This document shows, piece after piece, positions 63,832 through 64,000 of a DNA stretch of 64,000 nucleotides. Within the stretch, counting starts at the first letter, position 1, and each line of letters begins with the position of its first letter. Position numbers and translations under genes: made by a program. Source of the DNA: an uncultured Bacteroidaceae bacterium (GTDB taxonomy: Bacteria > Bacteroidota > Bacteroidia > Bacteroidales > Bacteroidaceae); NCBI GenBank assembly GCA_934426255.1, contig CAKRYD010000009.1, forward strand, positions 20,136 to 84,135, in the 5' to 3' direction. A model generated the notes under the pieces. That model did no database searches. It was not told the origin of the DNA and worked only from the letters and a program-made list of their open reading frames with translations.

Positions 63832-64000
63832 CTACAATGCCGGACACAACGGCCACATCAATGAAACATTAGCCTTGTAGCGGCAGGAAAATAAAAGCAA
63901 GAGTGTCAAACCGACAAAAACAATACCTCAGTTCGGGATAAGAAAGCTACAAAATTATGAAGGAAAAAGTTGGTAGTCCAATAAATATTTTGTATCTTTA
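63832..64000. other. Window end
   Basis: No gene is seen in these 169 bases. The last bases (TTTGTATCTTTA) resemble a Bacteroidetes promoter for a gene beyond the window. Confidence 0.3.

Overview
The window is chromosomal DNA from a member of the order Bacteroidales. The evidence is the repeated TAnnTTTG promoter box, the surface lipoproteins, the BspA-like leucine-rich repeat proteins, type IX secretion-style tails, a Fe-S class 4 uracil-DNA glycosylase, a long SecA and an ilvD-ilvB-ilvN-thioesterase-ilvC operon. The gene content fits the Prevotella/Bacteroides neighbourhood, but the sequence alone does not fix the genus. Most of the window is housekeeping DNA. The accessory part is roughly 14.7-25.5 kb.

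Layout. 0-9.2 kb: the end of an O-acetylhomoserine sulfhydrylase-like gene, cysK, a LuxR-type regulator, an RsmF-type rRNA methylase, rmlB (dTDP-glucose dehydratase), a BaiN-like flavoprotein, an AraC regulator, an azlCD amino-acid exporter and desulfoferrodoxin. 9.4-14.7 kb: tRNA-Ser(GGA), a small membrane protein coupled to thyA-folA, then a cobalamin riboswitch leading into the oxygen-sensitive class III ribonucleotide reductase nrdD-nrdG. This is a nucleotide-synthesis block in which vitamin B12 probably switches off the B12-independent reductase.

14.7-25.5 kb (accessory): two tandem fasciclin-domain lipoproteins, the first with an 11-C tract beside its promoter. Then come a 22-bp tandem repeat array, a small inverted-repeat element, a frame-broken BspA-like gene with ten almost identical 69-bp repeats, a decayed TIR-domain/two-TM pair with a structured RNA leader, a second BspA-like gene and a decayed secreted-protein tail. 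A perfect 22-bp direct repeat brackets the first BspA gene and the TIR module.

25.5-35 kb: GH20 hexosaminidase with a small DUF gene, uracil-DNA glycosylase, a murein-peptide operon (NlpC/P60 endopeptidase, L-Ala-D/L-Glu epimerase, transglutaminase-like lipoprotein) and an ECF sigma/anti-sigma/exported-protein operon. 35-43 kb: the branched-chain amino-acid operon, then slyD-aroC. 43-53 kb: an RNA methyltransferase, an HXXEE membrane protein, secA, an envelope operon (metallophosphoesterase, DUF4105 protein, an alkaline-phosphatase-fold protein that seems to lack its catalytic residues) and an exported nitroreductase. 53-64 kb: tRNA-Leu(UAG), mutY, an outer-membrane barrel, a LysM/periplasmic-binding protein, a CHU_C-tailed protein, uvrA, ybaK and thrA.

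Candidates most worth a second look are the B12 riboswitch on nrdDG, the structured RNA plus TIR/two-TM remnant, the poly-C tract upstream of the fasciclin gene, and the 22-bp repeat family present at two loci.
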